From NCBI GenBank assembly GCA_963977425.1, contig CAXBOO010000001.1, forward strand, positions 1 through 64,000: a stretch of DNA of 64,000 nt. Reading direction: 5' to 3'. The position numbers and the translations under genes are program-made. This DNA is from CAXBOO01 sp963977425 (GTDB taxonomy: Bacteria > Bacteroidota > Bacteroidia > Flavobacteriales_D > Luteibaculaceae). Below, piece after piece: positions 17,980-28,000 of this stretch; positions within the stretch are counted from its first letter, which is position 1, and each line of letters starts with the position of its first letter. The notes beneath the pieces are model-generated. The model was not told the origin of the DNA, ran no database searches, and saw only the letters and a list, made by a program, of their open reading frames with translations.

Positions 17980-19512
17980 TTAATAGGTTTCGAATTCTGA
18001 AGCTTCCATTTGTAGGTTGGCTTTCTCTATCAAAGCACCACTTTGGATAATCTCCAAGGCTTTCTCTATATCGTCACCAAAAATTCGGTCTTCGGTAGCG
18101 TGTGTAATGTGTTCGCGTATGTGATTGTGTACAGCATCCAGTGATTTTGTTGACGTAAGAGGACGTCTGAAATCCATAGCTTGAGCAGCACAAAGCAATT
18201 CTACTGCCAATATTTTTTCGAGGTTACCACACACACGCAATGCTTTTCTTGCGCCTATCGACCCCATGCTTACGTGGTCTTCTTGACCCAATGATGTTGG
18301 TATACTATCGGCACTAGCAGGGAAACACAAACCTTTATTTTCACTAGCCAAAGCGGCTCCGGTATATTGTACAATCATGAAACCAGAATTCAAACCCGTT
18401 TCTTTCATCAATAATTTTGGAGTTCCTTCGTACTTCCCTTCTAATGATAAGTAAGCTCTTCTGTCGGATATGTTACCCAATTCTGAAGCTGCCAAACAAG
18501 CATAATCGATAGGTAACGCCAAAGGCTGACCGTGGAAATTCCCTCCACTAACTGTAAAGTCTTTTGAAAATACAATAGGGTTATCGGTAACAGAATTGAT
18601 TTCAACCTCTACCGACTCTTTAAGATGCAACCATGCGCCACGGCTACTTCCATGCACTTGAGGAACACAACGTAAAGAGTAAGGATCTTGTACCTTATCG
18701 CAATTGATGTGCGATTTCTGAATTTCAGAATCCTTTAACAACTCTGTCATGCGTTTGGCTACATGCACATTGCCTTTAAATGGACGTATTTGATGCAAGC
18801 GATTATCAAACGGAGCTTTAGACCCCATCAATCCTTCAATCATAAGGGCTGCAATGATATCGGCTTGAGCTAAACAAGAGTGTAGTTTTTCTACCAACAT
18901 TACCGCATGAGCCGCAATAAACTGTGTGCCATTTATTAATGCCAAACCTGCTTTAGGATGCAATTCTAATGGCTCCATTCCCAATTGATCTAAAACCTTT
19001 TTACTTGGAAGAATTTCGCCTTTGTAATGCACTTTTCCTTCACCCAATAGCGGAATGAATAGGTGAGACAAAGGAGCCAAATCGCCAGAAGCACCAACAG
19101 AACCTTGACTTGGAACTACCGGTATAACATCGTTTTCTATATGCCACAAAATACGGTCGAGAACTGGCAATGAAATACCTGAAAAGCCTTGCGACAAACT
19201 TTGCACTTTCAAAATCATCATCAGTTTCGATAATTCAGGTCCTACAGGTTCGCCTACACCAACGCTATGACTTAGCAAAAGCTTGCGTTGTAAAAGGCTG
19301 GTTTTCTCTTTGTCAATCATGGTATCGCACAAAGGCCCAAAACCTGTGTTGATTCCGTATACAACTTTGTCGCCAGCAGCTATAGCCAAAAGTTCGTTGT
19401 GGCAATGCTGAATTTTCTCGCGAGCTTCGGTGTTGATAGAAGCCGATAAATTGCCTCGTAAAATATCTAGGGCTTTGCCCGATGTAAGTTGATCGATTCC
19501 GTAGTGAAACAT
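17980..19512 (-). CDS. hutH: Histidine ammonia-lyase
   Basis: A 510-residue enzyme that removes ammonia from histidine to give urocanate, the first step of the pathway. The Ala-Ser-Gly triad (141-143, in GASGDLAPLSH) cyclises to the MIO cofactor. Other family motifs are YGINTGFGP, NGTQ and QEDHVSMG. The open frame extends 45 codons further upstream, into the divergent lysR gene and promoter region, so I start at ATG 19512 (MFHYGIDQLTSG), giving the usual length. First gene of the hut operon; its promoter is described separately. Confidence 0.95.
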   Translation of the reverse strand: MFHYGIDQLTSGKALDILRGNLSASINTEAREKIQHCHNELLAIAAGDKVVYGINTGFGPLCDTMIDKEKTSLLQRKLLLSHSVGVGEPVGPELSKLMMILKVQSLSQGFSGISLPVLDRILWHIENDVIPVVPSQGSVGASGDLAPLSHLFIPLLGEGKVHYKGEILPSKKVLDQLGMEPLELHPKAGLALINGTQFIAAHAVMLVEKLHSCLAQADIIAALMIEGLMGSKAPFDNRLHQIRPFKGNVHVAKRMTELLKDSEIQKSHINCDKVQDPYSLRCVPQVHGSSRGAWLHLKESVEVEINSVTDNPIVFSKDFTVSGGNFHGQPLALPIDYACLAASELGNISDRRAYLSLEGKYEGTPKLLMKETGLNSGFMIVQYTGAALASENKGLCFPASADSIPTSLGQEDHVSMGSIGARKALRVCGNLEKILAVELLCAAQAMDFRRPLTSTKSLDAVHNHIREHITHATEDRIFGDDIEKALEIIQSGALIEKANLQMEASEFETY

Positions 19513-19526
19513 ATTCGGTGTTTTCA

Positions 19527-19557
19527 CAAAGTTGGCGATTGTTTTAATAGCTTTCAA
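19527..19557 (-). promoter_or_regulatory. hutH: Promoter of the hut operon
   Basis: On the minus strand: TTG (19557-19555), 20 bases, then CAACTTTG (19534-19527), one base from the TAnnTTTG consensus, 14 bases before the hutH ATG. The weak first base of the -7 box would suit an activator-dependent promoter. The box forms one arm of an inverted repeat whose other arm is the lysR -7 box. Confidence 0.5.
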
Positions 19558-19568
19558 TACTAACTTTG
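19539..19568 (+). promoter_or_regulatory. Promoter of the divergent lysR gene
   Basis: TTG (19539-19541), 19 bases, then TAACTTTG (19561-19568), an exact TAnnTTTG match, 16 bases before the ATG at 19585. It overlaps the hutH promoter on the opposite strand. Confidence 0.6.
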
Positions 19569-19584
19569 TCAAGACTTGATAACT

Positions 19585-20463
19585 ATGGGTAATCAAATAG
19601 AACTCCGACATTTGCGCTATTTTTTGGCAGTAGCGGAAGAATTGCACTTTAGAAAAGCGGCCGAACGCTTGTATATATCACAGCCAGGACTAAGTAGGCA
19701 GATAAAACAAATGGAAGCCGACCTTGGTTTGCAGTTGTTTACACGCGACAATAAAAAAGTACAGTTGACAGAAGTAGGTCATTATTTAAAAACGGAAACT
19801 ACTCTCTTGCTCAAAAATTTAGACGACAGCCTAAAGCATGCGCAGATGTTGCAAGTAGGGCAAGAAGGAAAAATTACCATCGGCTATGTCGGTTCGGCCA
19901 TGCAAAACATCATTCCAGCTTTGCTTATTAAGTGCCGTGAATTGTACCCCAAAATCAGGTTCAACTTAAAAGAAATGGACAACGATAGCCAAGTAAAAGC
20001 GGCCATGAATAAGACCATAGATTTAGGGTTTGTTCGTTTGCAGCAAAGCCAACACTATTTGGAATTTAAACCCGTATTAAAAGACACCTTTAGCTTGGTT
20101 CTTCCGAAAGACCACAGAGTAAACAGCAACAATTTCAAAAACCTAAAACAGCTAGAAAACGATGCCTTTATTTTGTTTGACAAAGCCTACAGTCCTTCGT
20201 ATTACGAACGGGTAATGAGTTTGTTTGAAGATGCAGCATTTTCGCCCAAAGTGTCGCATCATACCGTACACGCCAACACCATATTTAGATTGGTAGAAAA
20301 TCATTTTGGCGTGGCCATTATTCCCACCTCATTGAAAGAGGGCTACGCTACGGATGCTCAGTTTATAGAATTGAAAAACATCAAACAACGGGCAATTTTG
20401 TCGGCCATGTGGCATACCGGCAACCGCAATCCTATTTTGCAAAAAGTATTGGACTTATTATAA
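19585..20463 (+). CDS. LysR-family transcriptional regulator, probable hut regulator
   Basis: A 292-residue regulator: N-terminal winged helix-turn-helix (about 1-62, with ELRHLRYFLAVAEELHF and the recognition segment SQPGLSRQIKQME), then a periplasmic-binding-protein-like effector domain (about 88-290). I use the ATG at 19585 because the TTG nine bases earlier is a poor start. It is transcribed away from hutH with 72 bases between start codons, the classical arrangement of a LysR gene and its target operon. Effector (urocanate or histidine) is inferred from context. Hut operons in other bacteria are more often controlled by HutC or anti-termination. Confidence 0.88.
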   Translation: MGNQIELRHLRYFLAVAEELHFRKAAERLYISQPGLSRQIKQMEADLGLQLFTRDNKKVQLTEVGHYLKTETTLLLKNLDDSLKHAQMLQVGQEGKITIGYVGSAMQNIIPALLIKCRELYPKIRFNLKEMDNDSQVKAAMNKTIDLGFVRLQQSQHYLEFKPVLKDTFSLVLPKDHRVNSNNFKNLKQLENDAFILFDKAYSPSYYERVMSLFEDAAFSPKVSHHTVHANTIFRLVENHFGVAIIPTSLKEGYATDAQFIELKNIKQRAILSAMWHTGNRNPILQKVLDLL

Positions 20464-20469
20464 TTTTAT

Positions 20470-22212
20470 ATGGACTTCTCTATTATGAAATCTAAATTTA
20501 TTGCGCTCCTTTTTCTGGTTTTATTCGTGAAAACCCACGCTCAAGTTGCAGAAAACGTTCAGATACAATGTCAGATTTTAGATTCCATTACTAAAGAACC
20601 TTTGCCTTATGCACAAGTGTTGGTTGTAGAACAACAAAAGGGTACCATTACCAATACAGATGGGTATTTTAAAATTTACTCCATCCCGAGCAATACGCTT
20701 TTACGCATCAGCTTTATTGGGTATAAAACACATTATATATCAGCCTCTAAAGCAAGTCGTACATCTACTATTTACCTCAAACCAAAAACAGAACTACTGA
20801 ATGCTGTAACCATAGTTGGCGATGCTTCGTTTTTGTATTCATTGATCGTAAAAAGTAAAAAAACACAAAGCAATAAAGTAGCATCGGCACGCAGTTATCT
20901 TGAATTAGAAACCGAGATTAATCATCAACCGATAGAATTATTAGAGGGGTATTATACTGGTGATTATTTGGGTTACGATATCAAAGACTTACATCTTAAA
21001 AATGGGCGAGTATTCATCAAACAACTCGATAGCTCTTACTATCTAAGTACAGAGACCACAAAGGCCATTTATTCTCATAATCAGTTTAAAAAAACGCCCT
21101 ATTTCCCCAAAAGTCCATTTGAACTAACAGAGAATAAATTGCGCAAAGCGTATTCTTTAAAACTCGTGAAGCGCTATTTGGATGAAGACAAAAAACTGGT
21201 TTATGTCATCTATTTCAAGCCCCGCAAAAATGCCTCGGAATATTTTGAAGGAACGGTTTGGATGGACTCGGCATCAACTCATCTTAAAAAAATAGAGTTG
21301 GAAATCAATAACGCATTTCTATATCCCTTGAAACCTATACACAGCAAGGATAGTATTCAGAGAATGGACCTGAAAATTCGAAAAAACTTTATTCAAATAC
21401 ATGGCGAATCGTATGTAAAATCACTTGATTTTGAATACCAATTGGAATACAAACGATCGCAGTCTGAAGCCTTTACAGTGTCGAGCAAAGCTGTTGTTTT
21501 TGCTTACAACTTCGATAGTTTATTTGTGCTCCCAAAATTCAATTTCCCTGACATCTTGTATCAAGATTATCATCATATTTTTTCTGTTCCTTACAATGCT
21601 TTCTTCTGGGAAAATGTTTCAGATTTTGACTATAAATACCAAACCGATTTTAGAGCCAGTTTTACCAACGACGAAACCTTATTAAGCAACAAATTTACCG
21701 ATACGCTGCAGAGAAAACTCATCAACTTTCAGCACATACCTTGGTCTTTGCAACGGGTAGACATACATAGTGTAAGACAAACGCGCGACGACGCACTCAA
21801 CGACATCAATACCTACAAGGCCGACATGTATCATTTTGAGATACAGCATTACTTAGATTACAATCGCTTTAATGGTGTTTTGAATTATGTAAGTGCTGTT
21901 ATCTTAGATCCTGTTGAAAGCTTCTACACTTTGCCTATTTCAGCAAGCTCAAATGCCTTTGTAAACATCTATTTCGATTGCATGGAAATAGAACATAGAA
22001 TGATGCGAAAAAAATTAGATGTCTGCAAAAACGAGAACGAATTAGAACGTGTTTATGCAGAAGAATTGGAACGAATCAAGGCTGTTTCACAAACCATACT
22101 CACTGATTTAAAACACGGTTTAAACAAAGACGCCATGCTTTTTTACAATCATTATGTCTTGGAAAATCTTGGTATAGATAATGTTGATTTTTTTGATGTT
22201 TACGAAAACTAA
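20470..22212 (+). CDS. Secreted protein with carboxypeptidase regulatory-like domain
   Basis: A 580-residue exported protein. It starts at 20470 or, more likely for a signal peptide, at the ATG at 20485 (MKSKFIALLFLVLFVKTHAQ). Residues about 32-115 form a CarboxypepD_reg-like beta-sandwich (DSITKEPLPYAQVLV, GTITNTDGYFKI, ISFIGYKT), the module that also begins SusC-type receptors; no TonB plug or barrel follows. The remainder (about 120-580) is unassigned and resembles outer-membrane-associated Bacteroidota proteins of unknown role. It follows lysR by 6 bases and may be read with it. Its stop overlaps that of pbpC on the other strand by 4 bases. Confidence 0.75.
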   Translation: MDFSIMKSKFIALLFLVLFVKTHAQVAENVQIQCQILDSITKEPLPYAQVLVVEQQKGTITNTDGYFKIYSIPSNTLLRISFIGYKTHYISASKASRTSTIYLKPKTELLNAVTIVGDASFLYSLIVKSKKTQSNKVASARSYLELETEINHQPIELLEGYYTGDYLGYDIKDLHLKNGRVFIKQLDSSYYLSTETTKAIYSHNQFKKTPYFPKSPFELTENKLRKAYSLKLVKRYLDEDKKLVYVIYFKPRKNASEYFEGTVWMDSASTHLKKIELEINNAFLYPLKPIHSKDSIQRMDLKIRKNFIQIHGESYVKSLDFEYQLEYKRSQSEAFTVSSKAVVFAYNFDSLFVLPKFNFPDILYQDYHHIFSVPYNAFFWENVSDFDYKYQTDFRASFTNDETLLSNKFTDTLQRKLINFQHIPWSLQRVDIHSVRQTRDDALNDINTYKADMYHFEIQHYLDYNRFNGVLNYVSAVILDPVESFYTLPISASSNAFVNIYFDCMEIEHRMMRKKLDVCKNENELERVYAEELERIKAVSQTILTDLKHGLNKDAMLFYNHYVLENLGIDNVDFFDVYEN

Positions 22213-24506
22213 TTATGCACTTCAAACTTCAATGAAGTAGATGCTCCTTGGTCATCGGTTATAAGCAACACATGCTGGCCCGAATCAATATTCAAAGCCA
22301 ATTGATGCACCCCTTCGGTTTGTCCAATAAATTCTGAGTCCAAATGCCAAAACAAACGCGCTTTGGTTTGGGTATGCGTAGCCTTAAATTGAACCAATTC
22401 TTTTTCCCCCGATAGATTTACGGGTACTGTAATTTCGGCTCCATCTGTTGGATAAATTATGGCCATTTGATGACCATTTTCTTCACCACATTTTTCCGAC
22501 ATCTTTGGCAGTCCTTTGTATTCAGCATTGCGCTTAGAATAAAAATAGGCGGCTACTGGATCTAGAACAAAAGCCGTATCGTATACTATTTCCCCCGTCT
22601 CACATGCTTTATTTACCCGCTCGCCTTGGGTATTGGTTGCAATGTATTGATGGTGTTTACAGGTTGTGAAATTATTCGTGTTTCTAACCGCATCTACCAT
22701 AATGGTGGGACAATACAAACCTGGAAGCAAGCCACTTTTTTCGCATAATTCCATGCTTTTTAAATGTCCATGCGGTGTTTCAAACCACGGCGATTTTGGC
22801 AAAAGTTGAAAAATATCGAACATCAAGGGCGCTGCTGTACTGGTACCTGTTAATCCAGGGCGTCCTTCGCCATCGGCATTGCCTACCCAAACACCAACCA
22901 AGTATTTGCTGTCGTAGCCAACAGCCCATGCGTCTTTAAAACCGTGGCTTGTACCCGTTTTCCATGCAATTTTACGTGAAGAAGAAAACCGTTTCCAGCT
23001 TTGTTCCAAATCAGGCCTTTGAACATCGGTAAGTGCTTCCGATGTTTGGTACCACGCACCAGCATCTATAGTAGCATTTTGAATTTGCTTCTGGTTTTTC
23101 CAAGCCATTATTCCTAGAGAAGTATCGTTGCTATTGTGCAAATTTTGAGCTTGTGTTGTATACGTGTTTGCCAAATCCCAAAGTTTAACTTCGGCCCCAC
23201 CAAGTATGAGGGTAAGGCCATAATTATCGGCATTTCTGGTAATGGTAGAGATGCCCAACATTTGCAAATCTTCGTGAAACTTTATAACCCCGTAATCGCG
23301 CAACAATAAGGTGGCAGGTATGTTCAATGAACGAGATAACGATATCCCTGCCGGTACAACTCCATCGTATTGTTTGTCGAAATTTCTAGGCGCATATTTT
23401 CCAATATTGATGGGTACATCGTGTAAAAGAGTGGATGGATGAATTTGACCATTGGCCATGGCCTGTGCATACAAAAGCGGCTTCAAAATAGAACCAGAAC
23501 TTCGGGCCGATTGCACCAAATCGACATAAGGCGCACGCGTTAATGGAAGATGTGTGTTCCCAATATAGGCTTTCACTTTTCCGGTAGCAATTTCAACCAA
23601 AATAGCGCAGGCATTATGCACCTGGTTTTGCGATAAAAACCGACCATATCGATTTACTTTTTCATCGATTTGTTGCTGCAAATAATAGTTTAGTGTGCTT
23701 TCTATTTTCTTTTGATTCTGTCCTTCGCTTTCTGCAAATGTCATGAGGTGATACCCCAAACGAGGAATTGCATTTGGTGCTGTTGGCAAAGACTCCATCT
23801 TGGCTAAAGAAAACGTAGTGGCATCTATTATTCCTTTCTCAAATAATTTTTTCAGTAAGCCATCACGCTTGGCTTTTAACCGACTTCTATTTCTACTCAA
23901 ATGCAACATAGAAGGTGAGTTGGGCAACACCGCCAACAAAGCCGATTCGGCCCAAGACAAATTGTAAATGGGTCGATCGAAATACCGCCATGCAGCAGCT
24001 TCAATGCCTACAACGTTTCCTCCATACGGAGCATGCGATACATACATGTTCAGTATTTCTGCTTTGCTGTACTGCATCTCCAATCGAAAAGCTAGATACA
24101 TTTCCAGCAATTTTTCGGCGTAACTGCGCTGCTTATTCTTTCGTGCTAAGCGAATAACCTGCATGCTGATGGTGCTACCACCGCTGGTAATTTTTCCTTC
24201 TCGAATATTGTTCCATAAAGCCCGAACTGTAGACACTGGATTGACCCCAAGATGGTAGAAAAAGTATTCGTCTTCAAATTGCGTAATGGCCAACTGTATA
24301 TTCTCAGGCACACTGTCTACCGCTGGAAATCGCCATTGACCATCGGAGGCAATTTTACCGGCTACAAGCTGGCCGTCTTCTGTCAATAACACCGTTGAAT
24401 ACGGTACTTGGAATAAGGGTTTTGGAAAAAGAAACCAAAATAAAAATCCCAATAGTGTAAGGGATAACACGATGTATTTTGGTTTGATTTTCATGACTGA
24501 TGGCAC
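22209..24506 (-). CDS. pbpC: Penicillin-binding protein 1C
   Basis: A 765-residue bifunctional peptidoglycan synthase, anchored by one N-terminal membrane helix (about 12-28). The glycosyltransferase (GT51) domain is at about 55-225 with EDEYFFYHLG and GGSTISMQ; the transpeptidase domain at about 290-560 has SILK (SxxK), SLN (SxN) and KTGT motifs; the C-terminal PBP1C-specific domain (about 670-765) ends the protein. PBP1C typically works with a bacterial alpha-2-macroglobulin, which is encoded two genes upstream. A second ATG at 24494 is an equally possible start. Confidence 0.93.
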   Translation of the reverse strand: MPSVMKIKPKYIVLSLTLLGFLFWFLFPKPLFQVPYSTVLLTEDGQLVAGKIASDGQWRFPAVDSVPENIQLAITQFEDEYFFYHLGVNPVSTVRALWNNIREGKITSGGSTISMQVIRLARKNKQRSYAEKLLEMYLAFRLEMQYSKAEILNMYVSHAPYGGNVVGIEAAAWRYFDRPIYNLSWAESALLAVLPNSPSMLHLSRNRSRLKAKRDGLLKKLFEKGIIDATTFSLAKMESLPTAPNAIPRLGYHLMTFAESEGQNQKKIESTLNYYLQQQIDEKVNRYGRFLSQNQVHNACAILVEIATGKVKAYIGNTHLPLTRAPYVDLVQSARSSGSILKPLLYAQAMANGQIHPSTLLHDVPINIGKYAPRNFDKQYDGVVPAGISLSRSLNIPATLLLRDYGVIKFHEDLQMLGISTITRNADNYGLTLILGGAEVKLWDLANTYTTQAQNLHNSNDTSLGIMAWKNQKQIQNATIDAGAWYQTSEALTDVQRPDLEQSWKRFSSSRKIAWKTGTSHGFKDAWAVGYDSKYLVGVWVGNADGEGRPGLTGTSTAAPLMFDIFQLLPKSPWFETPHGHLKSMELCEKSGLLPGLYCPTIMVDAVRNTNNFTTCKHHQYIATNTQGERVNKACETGEIVYDTAFVLDPVAAYFYSKRNAEYKGLPKMSEKCGEENGHQMAIIYPTDGAEITVPVNLSGEKELVQFKATHTQTKARLFWHLDSEFIGQTEGVHQLALNIDSGQHVLLITDDQGASTSLKFEVHN

Positions 24507-24560
24507 ATCGGTAATATTACTGAAACTCTTTTTTAAACTGATACAAAGCGAAGCGCATTC

Positions 24561-24602
24561 CCCTCCACTTTTTGGAGGGTTGGCCGAAGGTCGGGGTGGT
24601 AT
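24561..24602. repeat. GC-rich palindromic intergenic element
   Basis: In an otherwise AT-rich gap, CCCTCCA / TGGAGGG (24561-24567, 24573-24579) forms a hairpin, followed by a GGTCGGGGTGG tract. It looks like the CCTCC/GGAGG palindromic repeats scattered between genes of many Bacteroidota; only one copy is in this window. Confidence 0.5.
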
Positions 24603-24629
24603 AAATCACCATCAGGTAGAGATACTAAT

Positions 24630-25061
24630 TCAATTAGATTTTTTATTCCTTTTGTTAAACTGTTTCTTAATCCTTGATTTGATTAAATACAGTTGGAATA
24701 AAGCACTTGCTCCAAAAAACACGAAACTAATTAAATAAAACAGTACTAAAAAGTACCAAGGAATGCCTAAAAAACTCGCAAATAGTACCGGTAATAATGG
24801 AAAAATAAAAAGTGTGTAAAACCTAATCTTGATTGAAATTTCCTCCCTCTCTGTATTCTTTTTAAGAATAATATCATAAACCGCTAAACGAACTGGTGTG
24901 ATCATTCTTGTAATTATAAACGGGGTTGGACTCCCTTCAACTCTATCCTTATATACCTTTATTTCATTGTTTCTTAACCCAAAATCCGGCATAATTTGTT
25001 CCGCAAGAACTTCATATGATAGATTTTCAATTGCTGATGAATAATTAATCGTCCATTTCAT
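24630..25061 (-). CDS. Small membrane protein of unknown function
   Basis: A 143-residue protein with two adjacent membrane helices at about 82-100 and 103-125, a soluble N-terminal domain of about 75 residues and a short very basic tail (KSRIKKQFNKRNKKSN). No family recognised. It lies 5 bases after the alpha-2-macroglobulin gene and ahead of pbpC, splitting a gene pair that is usually adjacent, and may therefore be an accessory of that envelope system; this is inference from position. Confidence 0.6.
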   Translation of the reverse strand: MKWTINYSSAIENLSYEVLAEQIMPDFGLRNNEIKVYKDRVEGSPTPFIITRMITPVRLAVYDIILKKNTEREEISIKIRFYTLFIFPLLPVLFASFLGIPWYFLVLFYLISFVFFGASALFQLYLIKSRIKKQFNKRNKKSN

Positions 25062-25066
25062 TCACA

Positions 25067-28000
25067 CTACTTTTCACTTGCAACAACTTCTACCCATCGA
25101 CCTGGTTTAGCCGCCTGAATGCTTTCGTCGTACATTGGAGCACAGAATACAGCCGGTTGATAAAACTTACCTGCGAAGGTGGCGTTCAACAGTATTTCGA
25201 AGGTCTTGCTTTTGCCTCTACTCAAATCGAAATAGGTATACACTCTGTCGTCTCTAATATCTTGGTATTTGAAATCTGTACTCGATACCAATTCATCTCC
25301 AGCATCGCCTACCCGTGTATTGACAATTTGCCAACCCGATGGAAATATTTGATTCAAAGCCATTTCTTGATACGCTGAACGGGTTCCTGGATGAGAGATG
25401 GTAACCAAAGCTTTAAAATCGGTGCCTTGTTTTAGTGATTCTACAGATATTGGATTGCCCTTCATATCGCGATAAACAATCTGCATTTTTAAATCGTCTT
25501 CCACATTCACGTGTTCTGATTCTAATGGCACGCCCGACTGAGACAAGCTTACAAATAACATTTGATCGCTAGAATTGACTACACTTATAGTTCCTGAAAG
25601 CTCCGCTGATTTATCTATTTCAAAGGTATAAATGGCTTCGTTGCTGTTTACTTTGTGTGTCTTTCCGTTGATGATTGCTTCAAACTCAAAGGTTTTTTTG
25701 AAATCGCCAACACCTATAAATTTAGCAATGGCCAATAAGGCATACGATCTAGTTTGGGTACTGTGCCAGCCTTTGTTCAACTCTACACAGATATCGTTTA
25801 CCATATCAACACCGCGTTTACTGTCTTTCAGATAGTTTAAGGTTTCTAAAATCATAGCCATATCGCGAACAGTAGATCCGTAGGTATACGCCATTTCTCT
25901 GTAACTCTCTACCACCAATGAACGCTTAGACATTTCTTCGGCAACATCTTTTCTGCCGACAATTGCATAGGCAGCACACAATCTCCACGATGCTGCATTG
26001 CTCAATTTCGCATCGTTTTTCAATCGATTCATTGCGCCTAAATCTGGCGATCCAGCCAATGCCAATGTGTACAATCGGTAGGCTTGATTTAGATCGGCAC
26101 CTCTACGGCCATATTCATTGTAATTGTCTCTGCTCCACTTAGATGTTGTTTGTTTTTGGTATTTGATCCAAGAGTCTAACATGCCTGAAGGCAAAGTGTA
26201 ACCCTTCAATTTGGCCTCCACCATAAAGTGACCTGCATAATTTGTTCCCCACTCTGACGGATACGAACCATTGCCTGGCCAATAAGTAAAGCCACCCGAC
26301 GTGGTTTGAAATTGTCGGTAGCGGTTCAATGCAGCCGTAATGTTGTTGTCGACACTTTCTTTCTGAGTTGCCGATAATTGCGTTAAACTGCCCAAATACA
26401 ATTGAGGAAATACCGATGATGTAGTTTGCTCTATGCAACCATGTGGGTAGCGGATAAGGTATTGCAAATGTTTTTCTAAATCCAAATCGGGCAATTTCGA
26501 AATAGTCAAACTGTTTTTGTTGGTGCCTTTTATTCCAACCGCTTTGTAATCTGCCGACCAATTTTTACCTGCTTCTAAGTTGACTGTATTGCTCTTAGAA
26601 ATTTCAGGATTTGGTGGACGTACCAAAATTTCTATTTCTTCGAAAGCTGTTTCTTTTCCCGATGTTACTTCCACTTTAAATTTAGCAACGCCCAACTGTC
26701 GAGCCACTTCAAAATCAAAAAATATGGTTTGATCGCCTACTCCATCAAATACCACAGACTTGCTTTCCGAATCTTTGTTTTTAAGCAAATTGTTGCTCGA
26801 AACCTTTACGGTAGCATTCTTAATTCGGTCGTCGGTAGAGATTACGTTGATGGGTATTCTCATTTTCTCGGACGGGCCCAATACACGCGGTAAGGTTGTA
26901 AGAACCATAAGCGGTTGTTTTACCTTAATTTCTTTTTGTGCTGAACCGTAAGCTCCATCTAAACCGGCAACAGCCATAACCCTAACGGCTCCAATATAAT
27001 TTGGCATGTGCAACTTGTGGGTCGCACTTTCGTTGGCTTTCAAATAAAATGGCCCAATAAACCTAACCACAGGTTTGAATCGATTAGCCTCAGCGTCTTC
27101 TTTAAACGATAAAGCTTCGTCACCACCGATGGATAACATGGCCGCCATCTTGCCTGTTTCTGCACTCATTACATATTTGTACATGTCCCAAGAATTGACA
27201 AGCAATGCCTCTTTAGCGTAAAAAGCATCCCACGGATTTGGTGTCTTAAAACGCGTTAATGAAAGCAATCCTTCATCCACAACAGCTAGAGTATACGCCA
27301 TGGCTTTGCCTTCTTTTTCGCTAACAGTTACCTTGTATTCCGATTCTGGGCGGATGGCCACAGGCGCTTTTAGTTCGGGCGTTAGTTTTGTTTTAGGATT
27401 GGTTACACGAATGGGTGCAATTCCATACATTCTTATAGGCAATGAGTTTTCTTTTTGAGCGTGTGGTTGCAATAAGAATACACTAGCATATACATTCGGC
27501 GCCATTTCTTCCGTAATAGGCAATTGAATTACGGTGTTGTTTTTATCGGCTTTTGCCCAAAACTGTTTCAGTATTTTATCGCCTTTCTCTATGCTGATGT
27601 ACACGTTACCAATGCCACCTGAAGGCACACGAATTTCAGCTGTTTCGCCAACCAAATAATCGTCCTTATCTAAGGTTACGTTCAACATTGTTGCAGCATC
27701 AGATCCTTCGTCGTTTCCGTTGCTGTACCACCCTGGGTAGCGTCCGTAAAACGATTGCGACGTACTGTGTCCTGATTCTTTGTCGATAACACGGATAAGG
27801 TACTGCCCCCAACCCGGGATAGGAAAACTTAGATTGTAAACACTTTTTCCATTCTCAACAGTGAAATTGTCAGTTTTTATAAGGTTTGAAGATTGGCGAT
27901 TGATGTAACGTGACAGCTCACTTTCGCCTGAACCTTCCCACCACCAGCTCCAACGCATACGGTACAACTCTATCGTAACTTCTTTAGTTTGTGGTTTTCC

